A DNA stretch of 64,000 nt from Sandaracinobacteroides saxicola (GCF_014117445.1 NZ_CP059851.1:124001-188000), one strand, 5' to 3'. Positions 1 to 8,891 are shown, counted from the stretch's first letter. Notes: generated by a model from the letters alone, not told the origin. Made by a program: numbers and translations.

Positions 1-38
1 TGGCGCGCCAGGGCGCGACGGTGATCGCCAGCCGCTGA
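1..38 (+). CDS. C-terminal end of an unidentified gene (partial)
   Basis: An open frame enters from the left edge and ends at TGA 36-38. The visible residues are ARQGATVIASR. A strong rho-independent terminator follows 20 bases later on the same strand, which fits the end of a real transcription unit. The fragment is too short to assign to a family. Confidence 0.4.
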   Translation, partial: ARQGATVIASR

Positions 39-58
39 GCGCGTGACGGTTGGCGAAG

Positions 59-88
59 CCCCCGGAGCCACCGGCTCCGGGGGTTTTT
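59..88 (+). terminator. Rho-independent terminator
   Basis: An 11-bp perfect GC-rich stem (CCCCCGGAGCC at 59-69 and its complement at 73-83) has a 3-base loop and is followed by TTTTT at 84-88. It serves the plus-strand gene that ends at 38. The cyclophilin gene ends at 93 on the other strand, so the hairpin may also stop that transcript, although the minus-side U tract is only two bases. Confidence 0.9.
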
Positions 89-92
89 GCCG

Positions 93-1097
93 TCAGGGTT
101 TGGTTCGGATGGGGACGGGGATGTTGCAGATGTCGGCGCCGCCGGCGGGGTGGATGAAGAAGCGGTCGCGGCGGTTGGCGCGGGCGGCGGCGTAAGCGTC
201 GAAGCTGGCGCTTTCGGTGGAGAGATATTGCAGGCGGGGTTGTTCGGTGGCGGGCAGGTCGCTGGCGAGGCGGATGCGGGTGATGGGCGTGCGTTCGGCC
301 GGCGTTTCGTAGAAGCCGAGCGGGCCGGTGCCGCGGGGCAGGCTGCTGAGATGTTCGATGCCTTGCACGACCCGGCCGACGAGGGCGATGTTGCGGTCGA
401 GATGGCGCGGGGCGTGGCCGATGACGGTGTAGAGTTCGGCGCCGCTGCCGGCATCGGGCGGCATGCCGCGGCCGACGCCGACCATGCCGTAGCAGTGGAC
501 GGGCCAGATGCGCTTGCCGTCTGAGGCGAGGGGCCAGCCGATTACGTTATGCGCGGAGGGGGCATAAGGGTCTTTCGTGGGCTTGGCGCTCTTCAAAAGC
601 CCTTTCAGCCGAGTTGCGTAAAAAACCTGCAATCCAATGTCGCGGAACTCTTGACCGTCCGTAGGATCGAATGATGTCGTGAAAATCATGCCGATTTTTG
701 GCGATGCGGTGTATCGGGCATTGGACGTCGACAGGAGGGGCGGCAGTCGTTTTGCTTTTATGGGGTCTTCACCATCAGGGTCGCCCCATTGCGTAACATA
801 ATTGTCCTGGACCCGGACAATGGCGGTGCCGTCGTACCACGCTGCCCTTGCTAGTCTGCGGACATTGGCGACCCATGGCATGCTGAACGGCAGCGGGATG
901 AGCTGGATGACGACGCGGCGCGGTTTGTTGGCGAGGGGCGGGAGGTCCATGACGAGGAGGTCGGTGGCGGGGATGGTGATCCAGTCGGCGGCCGGTGCTT
1001 GGGCGACGACCTCATTGGGAGACGGCGCGGGCGGCGCGGCCGCGAGGAGGAGGGGGGCGAGGAGGAGAGCGCCGACGGCCGGGAAGCATGTTTTCAT
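93..1097 (-). CDS. Peptidyl-prolyl cis-trans isomerase, cyclophilin type, long form
   Basis: The 334-residue protein starts with a hydrophobic secretion signal (residues 1-20, ending LLLAAAPPA), so it is probably periplasmic. The C-terminal half has cyclophilin hallmarks: YGMVGVGRG, a conserved [16 protein letters not shown] segment, and the RIRLASDLP end typical of secreted bacterial cyclophilins. The N-terminal ~150 residues are longer than in classical 18-kDa cyclophilins. ATG 1097 is chosen because it overlaps the TGA of the upstream GNAT gene (ATGA) and begins the signal peptide; the frame continues upstream without one. It is the last gene of a four-gene coupled chain. The proposed role is folding of exported proteins. 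Confidence 0.8.
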   Translation of the reverse strand: MKTCFPAVGALLLAPLLLAAAPPAPSPNEVVAQAPAADWITIPATDLLVMDLPPLANKPRRVVIQLIPLPFSMPWVANVRRLARAAWYDGTAIVRVQDNYVTQWGDPDGEDPIKAKRLPPLLSTSNARYTASPKIGMIFTTSFDPTDGQEFRDIGLQVFYATRLKGLLKSAKPTKDPYAPSAHNVIGWPLASDGKRIWPVHCYGMVGVGRGMPPDAGSGAELYTVIGHAPRHLDRNIALVGRVVQGIEHLSSLPRGTGPLGFYETPAERTPITRIRLASDLPATEQPRLQYLSTESASFDAYAAARANRRDRFFIHPAGGADICNIPVPIRTKP

Positions 1098-1645
1098 GTT
1101 GGTTCTGCGACCGCGCCGACCCTCACCCCGCACGCGCTGTCGCGCGAGTCGCCCTCTCCCGCAAGGCGGGACAGGGGAGTCCAGCGCATGGCGACGTCGC
1201 AGCGGGCGTATCGTGTGCCGTAGCGGGCCATGATGTCGGCGTCGTGGGTGAAGCCCAGTTTTTCGTAGAGGTGGATGGCCGGCGCGCAGATCCTGTTGGT
1301 GAGCAGGTAAAGGGTGGTGATGCCCATGGTTCGCGCGCGGTCCAGCGCGGCGGCGAGGAGGGCTTCGCCGGCCTTCATGCCCTGGGCGCGGGCGAGCACG
1401 CCCATCTTGGTGAGTTCATAGACGCCGTCGCCGGCCTTCATCAGCGCGACGGTGCCGATGATGCCCAGGTCGGGGTCTTCGGCGAACAGGATGACGCCGC
1501 CGCGGTCGATGATGAGCGTGCGGGGGTTTTCGAGAAGGAGGCGGTCGTTTTCCTCCAGCGTGAACATGCCCTCGATCCATTCGGCGTTGATGGCGTGGAA
1601 TGCGGGGGCGAGGTCGTCGGTGAAATCGCGGATCGTCAGCGTCAT
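1094..1645 (-). CDS. GNAT-family N-acetyltransferase
   Basis: This 183-residue protein has the GNAT fold signature. The acetyl-CoA-binding motif A is ARAQGMKAGEALL, followed by the alpha-4 segment NRICAPAIHLYEKLGF that closes GNAT domains. The substrate cannot be told. The last ~25 residues (from SRLAGEGDSRDS) are not GNAT sequence. They are encoded by a palindromic repeat at the 3' end of the gene, so the tail looks like recent read-through into a repeat. Start and stop both overlap neighbours by ATGA (dGTPase-like gene upstream, cyclophilin downstream), indicating translational coupling. Confidence 0.8.
   Translation of the reverse strand: MTLTIRDFTDDLAPAFHAINAEWIEGMFTLEENDRLLLENPRTLIIDRGGVILFAEDPDLGIIGTVALMKAGDGVYELTKMGVLARAQGMKAGEALLAAALDRARTMGITTLYLLTNRICAPAIHLYEKLGFTHDADIMARYGTRYARCDVAMRWTPLSRLAGEGDSRDSACGVRVGAVAEPT
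1120..1180. repeat. Palindromic repeat embedded in the 3' end of a gene
   Basis: The segment contains the polypyrimidine blocks CCCTCACCCC and CCCTCTCCC and a perfect hairpin TCCCGC-AAG-GCGGGA at 1157-1171. From recall, such blocks are common dispersed elements in sphingomonad and xanthomonad genomes. Here the element supplies the tail of the GNAT reading frame and separates it from the cyclophilin start. Only one copy is seen in this window, so its repeat nature is inferred. Confidence 0.5.
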
Positions 1646-2796
1646 GGCGTCATGTCTGGCCGAAAGGGCTGGCTGCCGTAAAGGCGCTTGTGTTCATTCA
1701 GCGCGAAACGGTCGGTCATGCCGGCGATATAATCCGCGATGTGGCGGGCGCGGGCGGGGTCGCCCTCGGGCAGCGTCTCGAACCAGCGGTCGGGCAGGGT
1801 GGCGGGGTCGGCGCGGAAGCCGGCGAACAGCGCGGTGACGACGGCGGCCGCGGGCTCGCGCACGGCGTTGACGCTGGGGTGGGTGTAAAGCGCGCGGCGG
1901 AGGAAGGCTTTCAGCGCGCGGTCGTGCGGGGCGAAGGCGGCGGAGAAGCGCGCGATGGTTTGCCCGGCGCCGCGGATGTCGTCGGGGTGGCGGGGGTCGA
2001 GTGCGGCGAGGTTTTGCCGGGTTTCGCCGAGCACGTCGCCCAGCATCAGGCCGATGAGGTCGCGGACCAGTTGCGGGCGCAGGCGACGGGCGGGCGTGCC
2101 GGGGAAGCGGGTTTCGACGCCGTGCCACAGGTCGGCGAGCAGCGGCACATCGGCCAGCACCTGGTCGAGCGTCAGCAGCCCGGCACGCAGCCCGTCGTCC
2201 AGGTCGTGGGCATTGTAGGCGATGTCGTCCGCGATGGCGGCGACCTGCGCCTCCAGCCCGGCGTGGCTGGCGAGATCGAGCGGGAAGGCGGCGTCCGCCT
2301 CTGCCAGCGCCCAGCCGGGGCGGGGCACGGGGCCGTTGTGCTTGGCGAGGCCTTCCAGCGCCTCCCAGCCCAGGTTGAGGCCGGGGTAGGCAGGCGTGCG
2401 CGCCTCCAGCCGGGTGAGGATGCGCACCGTGTGGCCGTTGTGGTCGAAGCCGCCCCAGGGCGCCATGGCGGCGGTCAGCGCGTCCTCGCCGCTGTGGCCG
2501 AAGGGCGGGTGGCCGAGGTCGTGGCCGAGCGCCAGCAGTTCGGTCAGGTCCTCGTTCAGGCCCAGGCTGCGCGCCACGCTGCGGGCGAGCTGCGCGACCT
2601 CGAGGCTGTGCGTCAGGCGGACGCGGAAATGGTCGCCATCGGGCGCGACGAACACCTGGGTCTTGTAGCGCAGGCGGCGGAAGGCGGTGCAGTGGATCAG
2701 CCGGTCGCGGTCGCGGGCGAACGGGGTGCGCGTGCCGTCAGGCGTGTCGGGATGCTGGCGACCGCGGGTGGCGACGGTGGCGAAGCGCGCGGTCAT
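1642..2796 (-). CDS. Deoxyguanosinetriphosphate triphosphohydrolase-like HD protein
   Basis: The 384-residue product is a dGTPase-like protein of the HD superfamily, predicted to remove tripolyphosphate from dNTPs. Metal ligands are visible in the expected order: His63 (THSLEVAQLAR), His92-Asp93 (LGHDLGHPPFGHSGE) and the Asp near 190 (IADDIAYNAHDLDD). The N-terminal RTPFARDRDRLIHCTAFRRL block and the C-terminal SGMTDRFA-type end (IAGMTDRFALNEHKRLYG) are also typical. ATG 2796 is chosen because it overlaps the TGA of the ypeA-like gene and gives the usual family length; the open frame runs 110 codons further upstream as a shadow. The stop overlaps the next GNAT start by four bases. Confidence 0.92.
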   Translation of the reverse strand: MTARFATVATRGRQHPDTPDGTRTPFARDRDRLIHCTAFRRLRYKTQVFVAPDGDHFRVRLTHSLEVAQLARSVARSLGLNEDLTELLALGHDLGHPPFGHSGEDALTAAMAPWGGFDHNGHTVRILTRLEARTPAYPGLNLGWEALEGLAKHNGPVPRPGWALAEADAAFPLDLASHAGLEAQVAAIADDIAYNAHDLDDGLRAGLLTLDQVLADVPLLADLWHGVETRFPGTPARRLRPQLVRDLIGLMLGDVLGETRQNLAALDPRHPDDIRGAGQTIARFSAAFAPHDRALKAFLRRALYTHPSVNAVREPAAAVVTALFAGFRADPATLPDRWFETLPEGDPARARHIADYIAGMTDRFALNEHKRLYGSQPFRPDMTP

Positions 2797-3209
2797 GCAA
2801 GGCCCTTTTGCAGTACGGTCACATCGGACAGGGTATAGCCGATAGCCTGGTAGAAGCCCTGTGCGACGGCGTTGTCGGCACGCACCATCAGGTTCAGTTT
2901 CGGCACGCCATGTCGCAGCAGCCAGGCCTCGGCGGCGGTCATCAGGGCGCGGCCGAGGCCGTGTCTCTGGCGGGCCGGGGCAACGGCGAGATAATAGACC
3001 CAGCCGCGATGGCCGTCGTGACCGACCATGACGGTACCGGCCAGCCCGACAGCATCGTGCAGACCGAGGATCGTGGAGGCGGGGCCTGACAGCGCCCGGT
3101 CGAAATCGCTGCCCGGATCGTTCCACGGCCGGGTCAGGCCACAGTCATGCCAGAGCGCGATGGTCGCGCCGCGGTCGGCGGGGACAAGGGGCGCGGGGCG
3201 GTTGGTCAC
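2793..3209 (-). CDS. ypeA: YpeA-type GNAT acetyltransferase
   Basis: The 138-residue protein closely follows the YpeA subfamily of GNAT acetyltransferases. It carries the RPWNDP motif at residues 27-32, the MVGHDGHRGWVYYLAV block, and the acetyl-CoA motif ARQRHGLGRALM at about 79-90. The physiological substrate of YpeA is not established. It is the first gene of a minus-strand chain (this gene, dGTPase-like, GNAT, cyclophilin) in which each junction is an ATGA overlap. A 39-bp gap separates it from the DUF1501 gene upstream, so it may share that transcript. Confidence 0.85.
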   Translation of the reverse strand: MTNRPAPLVPADRGATIALWHDCGLTRPWNDPGSDFDRALSGPASTILGLHDAVGLAGTVMVGHDGHRGWVYYLAVAPARQRHGLGRALMTAAEAWLLRHGVPKLNLMVRADNAVAQGFYQAIGYTLSDVTVLQKGLA

Positions 3210-3248
3210 GCACGGTTGGTAGGCCGGGCGGCGGCGTTTGGCGAGGGG

Positions 3249-4388
3249 TCAGAGGGTCAGCGGTGGCGGCGGGGCGTCGGGGAAGAGCTGGCGGGCAAGG
3301 CGGGCCGGGTCCTGCGCGAAATGGCCGGCGGCGAGGGTGAGGATGAGGGCGCGGAGGTCGGTGGTGGGGCGCAGGTCGCGCCCCTCGAACCGGGCGGCGG
3401 GGGCAAGGCCGGGCCAGTCCGCCAGCACGCGGCCCGACAGGCGGGGGAAGGCGGCAAGGCCGCCGCCGGCGACGAGGGCGGCGCCGCCGGTGCCATGATC
3501 GGTGCCGCCGGTGCCGTTGACGGCGACGGTGCGGCCGAATTCGGTGGCGGCGAGCACCAGCGTGTCCGCCCAAAGAGGGCCAAGGCCGGAGGCAAGCGCG
3601 GCGATGGCGCCATCCAGTTGCCGCAGCTGGTTGGCGAGACGGCCTTTCTGGCCGCTGTGGGTATCCCAGCCGCCGATTTCCAGCGTGGCGAGGCGGGGAC
3701 CGTTGGCCTGGGCGAGGAAGGTGGCGGCGATCTTCGCCAGTGCCTGCGGTTCGGCGCGGTTGCCGGTGGGGTCGGCCATGCCGCTGGCCAGCGTGCGGGC
3801 GCTCAGCGCCTCGCTCCACAGCGGGTGCAGCAGCGGGTCGGCGGCGTAGAGGCGGGTGACGCGCGACAGCAGCGCTTCCTGCGCGTCGGGCAGGTTGCTG
3901 GGGGCATAGCTGGTGACGTTCGCCGGGCCTTTCAGCGCCAGCGGGATCACGGGCGCGATGGCGACCGCGCTGCTGCCGGCGAGCGCCCCGGTCAGCCGGT
4001 TCATCCAGCCATCGCGCAGGGCATGGACGGCGGCGGCCCCGCTTTCCAGCACGTCCTGGCCATCGAAATGGCTGCGGTCGCGATAGGGGCTGGCGACGGC
4101 GTGGACGAAGCCGGCCTGGCCCCGCGCGGCGAGCGCGGCGGTCTGGGCGAGCGCCGGGTGCAGGCCGAACAGCCCGCCGGGCAGCGGCAACGGGTTTTCC
4201 ACGACCAGCGCGCCGCGCGCGGCGGCATAGCCCGGGTCGGCGCCGGGGATGACGGTGTCGAGGCCGTCCATGGCGCCGCGCAGGATGATGAAGACGAAGC
4301 GGCGCGGGGTGGGCGCGGCGGCGAAGGCGAGGCCGGGCAGCAGGCCGGCGGCAAGGCCGGTGCCGAGCAGGAGACGGCGGCTGATCAT
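3249..4388 (-). CDS. DUF1501 family secreted protein
   Basis: The 379-residue protein belongs to the DUF1501 family (alkaline-phosphatase-like fold). It begins with a signal (MISRRLLLGTG then a hydrophobic run to LAFA), followed by the family start RRFVFIILRGAMDGLDTVIP. HFDGQDVLESG, GGWDTHSGQKGRL and the metal-site-like ATEFGRTVAVNGTGGTDHG are further hallmarks. It is encoded directly after a DUF1800 gene with an ATGA overlap. This DUF1800-DUF1501 pairing is very common in bacteria, and the two products are assumed to work together in the periplasm. The biochemical function is unknown. Confidence 0.88.
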   Translation of the reverse strand: MISRRLLLGTGLAAGLLPGLAFAAAPTPRRFVFIILRGAMDGLDTVIPGADPGYAAARGALVVENPLPLPGGLFGLHPALAQTAALAARGQAGFVHAVASPYRDRSHFDGQDVLESGAAAVHALRDGWMNRLTGALAGSSAVAIAPVIPLALKGPANVTSYAPSNLPDAQEALLSRVTRLYAADPLLHPLWSEALSARTLASGMADPTGNRAEPQALAKIAATFLAQANGPRLATLEIGGWDTHSGQKGRLANQLRQLDGAIAALASGLGPLWADTLVLAATEFGRTVAVNGTGGTDHGTGGAALVAGGGLAAFPRLSGRVLADWPGLAPAARFEGRDLRPTTDLRALILTLAAGHFAQDPARLARQLFPDAPPPPLTL

Positions 4389-5797
4389 CGGCGCAGGAAC
4401 TCCGGCGAGAGGAAGAGGAGGGCGAGCGCCTGGGCGCCGCTGTCCGCCGCGGTGATGGCGTTGGCGGTGGTGGGCGTCAGCGTGCCGGGCAGCAGGCGGG
4501 GGGCCAGCGTGCGGGCGTCGAGCGCGGCGGGGAGCAGGGCGGCGAGGCGCTGCGCGGTCTCGACGCGGCGCATCAGCGCGTCGGGCGCGGCCCAGGTGGC
4601 GGCGGTGTCCCCCCAGCCGGCAGGGGAGCCGGGCCGCCAGGGCGGCTGGCCGAGCGCGTTGAGGGCCGGCACGATGCCGAAGCCGGGAAGGTCGCTGAGG
4701 CCGGCGCCGCGCAGGGCGGCGATCAGCCAGTCCCAGGGGCTGCGCACCTTGGCGGCGGGGGCCGCCCAGCTTTCGGGGGCGCTGGCCAGGGCGCGGTGGA
4801 GCGTCGGCAGGTCGCCGCGGCCCTGCAGGAAGCTGTCGGCGAGGCGGGCGACGAGGGCGGGTGGCGGATTGTCGGCGACGAAATGACGGGCGAGCTTGGT
4901 GGCGAGGTGGCGGGCGGTGGCCGGGTGGCTGGCGAGGGTGGCGAGCATCGCCTCGGCCTGGGTGGCACCGCCCTGGCGATAGCGGGTGCCGAGCAGGCGG
5001 CGGTCGCCGGGTTCGTGCCAAGCCGGCTGGAAGACGAAGGCGCCGTCCGGGGCATCCCGGCTGAGGCGGGCAAGCGGCCCGCGCCGGGCAAAGCCTCCGA
5101 CGCTCCAGCCGGTCAGCGCGCGGGCGAATTCGCTGACATCGGCCTGGGTGTAGCCACCGTCGACGCCGAGCGTGTGCAGTTCGAGGATTTCGCGGGCGAG
5201 ATTCTCGTTGAGGCCGACCGGGCGCGGCGGCTGGCCATCGGCGCGCGGGCGGCGCGCGGCGGCACGGGTGCCGACCTCGCTGCCGGGGCCGATGGACTGC
5301 GCCTGGTCGAGGTAGAGCAGCATGGCGGGATGGCGGACGACGGCAAGCAGCAGGTCGGCGAAGCGGCGGTTCAGGTTGGGGCGGATCGCCTCCACCTCCA
5401 GCGTGTGGGCGAGGCCGAGGGTCTCCAGCTTGTCGGCGCTGACGGTGAAATGGTTGGCCCAGAAATGTGCCAGCCGTTCGGCAAAGGGCGTGGCCGTGGT
5501 GAGGGCGGTGACGGCGCGGGCGCGCACGGCCTGGCTGTAATCATCCTGCGCCTGTTTGCGGACGATGCGGCGCGCCTCCATCCGGGCGGCGGGGTCCTGC
5601 CCATAAGTTTCGCGCAGCGCGACGAGGCGGGCGGTGACGGCGGCGCTGCCGGCGACGGCGGGAAAGGCGTCGGCACGGAAGCGGTCGAGCTGCGCCAGGA
5701 GGTCGGCGCGCGGGTCCGCGGGGGCCGGCCCATCGGGGCGGGCGCCCAGGCCGAAGCGGTTGGCGGCGATGGCGGGGGCGAAGACGGGCAGCGACAT
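4385..5797 (-). CDS. DUF1800 domain-containing protein
   Basis: The 470-residue product is a typical DUF1800 protein. It has the N-terminal NRFGLGARP, the central ERLAHFWANHFTVS, the NENLAREILELHTLGVDGGYTQ block, the EFARALTGWS motif and the C-terminal LLFLSPEFLRR end. No function is firmly known. The partner DUF1501 gene follows with a 4-base overlap (ATGA). No clear signal peptide is seen. A 63-base gap separates it from the racemase/CoA-transferase gene upstream on the same strand. Confidence 0.9.
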   Translation of the reverse strand: MSLPVFAPAIAANRFGLGARPDGPAPADPRADLLAQLDRFRADAFPAVAGSAAVTARLVALRETYGQDPAARMEARRIVRKQAQDDYSQAVRARAVTALTTATPFAERLAHFWANHFTVSADKLETLGLAHTLEVEAIRPNLNRRFADLLLAVVRHPAMLLYLDQAQSIGPGSEVGTRAAARRPRADGQPPRPVGLNENLAREILELHTLGVDGGYTQADVSEFARALTGWSVGGFARRGPLARLSRDAPDGAFVFQPAWHEPGDRRLLGTRYRQGGATQAEAMLATLASHPATARHLATKLARHFVADNPPPALVARLADSFLQGRGDLPTLHRALASAPESWAAPAAKVRSPWDWLIAALRGAGLSDLPGFGIVPALNALGQPPWRPGSPAGWGDTAATWAAPDALMRRVETAQRLAALLPAALDARTLAPRLLPGTLTPTTANAITAADSGAQALALLFLSPEFLRR

Positions 5798-5860
5798 CGG
5801 AACCTCTGCGCCTGACTACGCCGCGCGTTCGGGCTTTTCCCCGGCGGTTGCGTCCAGGCG

Positions 5861-6979
5861 TTAGCGCACCGCGCCCGATGCCTTCAGCGCGGCGGCATCG
5901 AGGCCGAGTTCGGCGAGCAGCGCGTCCGTGTCTGCGCCGGCTTTCGGGGCGGGCGTGGGGGTGGGGACCGTGGTGGCGCTGTAGCGGGGCGCCGGCATCG
6001 GCTGGGTCATGCCGCCGATGTCGGCGAAGCTGCCGCGCGCGGCATTGTGCGGGTGAGCCGGCGCCTCCGCCATGCTGAGGATGGGGGCGTAGCAGACGTC
6101 GGTGGTTTCCATCAGCGCGTCCCAGTGGGCGCGGGGCCGGGATTTGAACAGCGCGGTCAGCTTCGCCTTCAGCGGGCCCCAGCTGGCGGGGTTCATCTGG
6201 GCGTCGAAATCGGGATCCTGGTCCAGGCCGGTGCGGGCGCGCAGCTCGGCGTAGAATTGCGGCTCGATGCTGCCGATCGAGATCCACCGGCTGTCGGCGG
6301 TTTCATAGCTGTCGTAGAAATGCGTGCCGGTGTCGAGCAGGTTGACGCCGCGCTCGTCTTTCCAGATGCCCAGCCCGCGGAAGCCCCAGATCATCGCCAT
6401 CAGCACGGCGGCGCCCTCGGTCATGGCGCAGTCGATCACCTGGCCCTGCCCGGTCTTCTGCGCGTGCAGCAGCGCGGCTGTCATGCCGAAGGCGAGCATC
6501 ATGCCGCCGCCACCGAAATCGCCCACCATGTTGATCGGCGGCGTCGGCTTGTCACCGGCGCGGCCATAGGCGTGGAGGGCGCCGGCGAGCGCGATATAGT
6601 TGATGTCATGGCCGGCGGCGGGCGCATAGGGGCCGGTCTGGCCCCAGCCGGTCATGCGGCCATAGACGAGGCGCGGATTGTCCGCGAGCAGCGTGTCGGG
6701 GCCGAGGCCCAGGCGCTCCATGACGCCGGGGCGCAGGCCTTCGAAGAAGCCGTCGGCGGTCTTCACCAGCGCGCGCACGGTGGCGATGCCGTCGGCATGT
6801 TTCAGGTCGACGATGATCGATCTGCGGTTGCGGCCCAGCACCGGCTCGGGCGCCTGGGCACCGGGGCGGTCGATGCGGATCACCTCCGCGCCATGGTCGG
6901 CGAGCATCATGCCGGCAAAGGGCCCGGGGCCGATTCCCGCCATTTCGATGATTCGGATGCCGTCGAGTGGCCCGGCCAT
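5861..6979 (-). CDS. Alpha-methylacyl-CoA racemase-type CoA transferase (CaiB/BaiF family)
   Basis: This 372-residue class III CoA-transferase-fold protein reads as the racemase branch. It has MAGIGPGPFAGMMLADHGAEVIRI at the N-terminus, the racemase signature GHDINYIALAG with His124, and Asp154 in the GDFGGGG loop. These match the His/Asp pair used by alpha-methylacyl-CoA racemase (His126/Asp156 in the mycobacterial enzyme). It should interconvert 2-methylacyl-CoA epimers for beta-oxidation of branched or steroid side chains. ATG 6979 is chosen because GGGAGA lies just before it; the frame continues 34 codons upstream without features. Confidence 0.87.
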   Translation of the reverse strand: MAGPLDGIRIIEMAGIGPGPFAGMMLADHGAEVIRIDRPGAQAPEPVLGRNRRSIIVDLKHADGIATVRALVKTADGFFEGLRPGVMERLGLGPDTLLADNPRLVYGRMTGWGQTGPYAPAAGHDINYIALAGALHAYGRAGDKPTPPINMVGDFGGGGMMLAFGMTAALLHAQKTGQGQVIDCAMTEGAAVLMAMIWGFRGLGIWKDERGVNLLDTGTHFYDSYETADSRWISIGSIEPQFYAELRARTGLDQDPDFDAQMNPASWGPLKAKLTALFKSRPRAHWDALMETTDVCYAPILSMAEAPAHPHNAARGSFADIGGMTQPMPAPRYSATTVPTPTPAPKAGADTDALLAELGLDAAALKASGAVR

Positions 6980-7215
6980 GTTCGTCTCCCTGCGGCTAAC
7001 CATGATTTTGCCACGTGCTAGCGCGTGGGCGGCGCGGGAGGCAAGCCGCTGATTCGACAGGGGTGACGGGAAAAATACCAATTAATGTGTCAGTTAAGTT
7101 ATAATCTTTCCATCCACTTCGGCTTTGACGCTGCATTGACGAACGATGCGGAACCCGTTCTAGCGACGCTAAAGGTCGCAGCGTCGAAAAGGCGCGATAA
7201 CAAGGTGGGGTTCGC

Positions 7216-7935
7216 ATGATCAATCGCATGAAGCTGACCGTTGCCGCGGCGCTGGTGTCGTTGGCGGTGATGCCGGCGCGGGCGCAATATCTGGTGGATA
7301 CCGGGGCCGGCGCGGGGCCGGATGCCTGGGTCCTCGCCGGCGGCGCATCGCAATGGGGCACCAATGTCAACTGGGCGGGGAAATTCACGCTGTCCAGCGC
7401 CTCGGTGATCACCTCGCTGGAATATTGGATGGATGTGGTGAATGCCGGGTCCTTTGCCATTCGCGTGTACAGCGCCGCGAAGGGCCTGCCGGGATCGTCC
7501 GCGGCGCTTTATGCGCGCGGCGTGTCGATGGGCAGCAGCAGCGTGGCGGGCGGCGCCGCCTGGCGGGGGGCGACACGGCAGGCGCTGACGCTGGCACCGG
7601 GCAGCTACTGGATCAGTTTCGAATCGTCGCGGACGTCGACCTTTGACGCGCTGCTGCCCAATTATCCCGCCAGTCCGCTGCTGGATCAGGCGTTCCGCGT
7701 GGGCAGCGATCCCTGGGAGCCGGCGGGCACTTTCGAGCCTTTCGGGGTGCGCATCGGCGGTTCGGCTGTGGTGGCCCTGCCGGGTGACCAGCTGGAGGGC
7801 GGGGCGCTGCTGGGCCGCTTCGACGCGGGCGCGATGAATGCGGCGGTGCCGGAAAGCGCCACCTGGGTGATGCTGATCGCCGGTTTCGGGCTGGTTGGCG
7901 CCGGGCTGCGCCGACAGCGGGCCGCCATCGGCTGA
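7216..7935 (+). CDS. PEPxxWA-CTERM sorting-domain protein
   Basis: The 239-residue exported protein has an N-terminal signal (MINRMKLTVAAALVSLAVMPARA) and a C-terminal PEP-CTERM tail. The tail comprises VPESATW, a hydrophobic helix (MLIAGFGLVGAGL) and a basic end (RRQR). Proteins with this tail are thought to be processed by an exosortase and linked to the surface or matrix. The middle is beta-rich and resembles the choice-of-anchor / lectin-like domains often found in this class. AAGGTGGGG precedes ATG 7216. The gene stands alone, with a terminator just downstream. No exosortase is in the window. Confidence 0.85.
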   Translation: MINRMKLTVAAALVSLAVMPARAQYLVDTGAGAGPDAWVLAGGASQWGTNVNWAGKFTLSSASVITSLEYWMDVVNAGSFAIRVYSAAKGLPGSSAALYARGVSMGSSSVAGGAAWRGATRQALTLAPGSYWISFESSRTSTFDALLPNYPASPLLDQAFRVGSDPWEPAGTFEPFGVRIGGSAVVALPGDQLEGGALLGRFDAGAMNAAVPESATWVMLIAGFGLVGAGLRRQRAAIG

Positions 7936-7961
7936 CCGCAGATTCAGAACGGGTCATATCC

Positions 7962-7999
7962 CCCCCGGTCGCCTGCCGTGCGACCGGGGGTTTTCTTTT
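7962..7999 (+). terminator. Rho-independent terminator
   Basis: An 11-bp perfect stem (CCCCCGGTCGC at 7962-7972 with its complement at 7980-7990) has a 7-base loop and is followed by TTTTCTTTT. It ends the PEP-CTERM transcript. Confidence 0.92.
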
Positions 8000-8115
8000 G
8001 CCGCCGACGTACGACAGTGCGGAGGATGAATGATTAACCATATTTCATGTGGGCGCGATCCAGGTCTTGTCATGTCGCGTCCGGGGCCCTGTTCTGTTGC
8101 GTAAAGGGGGATCAA

Positions 8116-8829
8116 GTGGATCTGAGGCTGGACACGCCGTCAATCCGGTCGAGCGACCGGACCTGGTTCGCCCCGTTTCTTTACAATGCCGGCTACTTGT
8201 TCAGCTATCTGCTGTTTCCGACCCGGGTCTGGCCCTATCGTCTGCTGCGCTTCTTCGGCATTGGCCTGATGGGACTGACGCGGGGTGTCGGAACCGCCGG
8301 GCTGCCGCTCGCCACGGGCAATGCCATCTGCATCGCGGGGTACCGCCATTCGGCCAACAGCTTCCTGGTCAGCAATGTCGACCGTGATGTGCATGCGCTG
8401 GTCCTGTCGCACAACCATCGCGCGTGGGAAGTGCGCCGCGCGGTGGCGTTGAAGCTGCCGGTCCTGTTGCTGGTGCGCGATCCGAAGGCCATCGCGGAAT
8501 CCACCTGGCTGCGGTCTCGGGTGGGATGGAACGGCCAGCGCTATCCCATCTGGCCGGCGACCACCCTGCTGTGCTGGATGCTCTATCATCGCGCGGTGAT
8601 GCGGTTCGAGAGCCGGCTTTCGGTCGTTTGCTTCCAGCGCGTGATCCGGGGCTGGCCGGCGGTGGTCGAGGCCGCCGCGGCGCGCGGCGTGACCTTGCAC
8701 CTGCCGGCGCGGGAGGAAGCGATCAATGGCCTTGGCAATTTGCGGCCGGTGACGCTGAGCCGCTGGGCGTCATGGCTGCTGCGCCACGCCGAGGCGCGGC
8801 ATCGCGCCCTGGTGGCGAAGAGCATTTAG
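8116..8829 (+). CDS. Sulfotransferase-like hypothetical protein
   Basis: This 237-residue protein is not confidently recognised. The GYRHSANSFLVSN segment near residue 75 and LLLVRDPKAIAEST near 125 resemble the 5'- and 3'-phosphosulfate-binding motifs of PAPS sulfotransferases, where an RDP motif followed by an alpha-helix is usual. An aromatic hydrophobic segment near residue 20 may be membrane-associated. GTG 8116 is preferred as start because AAAGGGGGA lies at the right distance; an ATG 69 bases upstream has no ribosome binding site. It lies alone between two terminators. Confidence 0.5.
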   Translation: MDLRLDTPSIRSSDRTWFAPFLYNAGYLFSYLLFPTRVWPYRLLRFFGIGLMGLTRGVGTAGLPLATGNAICIAGYRHSANSFLVSNVDRDVHALVLSHNHRAWEVRRAVALKLPVLLLVRDPKAIAESTWLRSRVGWNGQRYPIWPATTLLCWMLYHRAVMRFESRLSVVCFQRVIRGWPAVVEAAAARGVTLHLPAREEAINGLGNLRPVTLSRWASWLLRHAEARHRALVAKSI

Positions 8830-8891
8830 AGTGCATTTCGCAAAAGTGTGAAGCGGTTTTCCGACAAGAGTGCACGACAACAAAAGATAGA

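Noticed and set aside
3147-4886. Long plus-strand open frame of 579 codons
   Set aside because: It is antisense to the DUF1501/DUF1800 genes, whose products are clearly recognisable. Its Gly/Ala/Arg-rich composition is typical of shadow frames.
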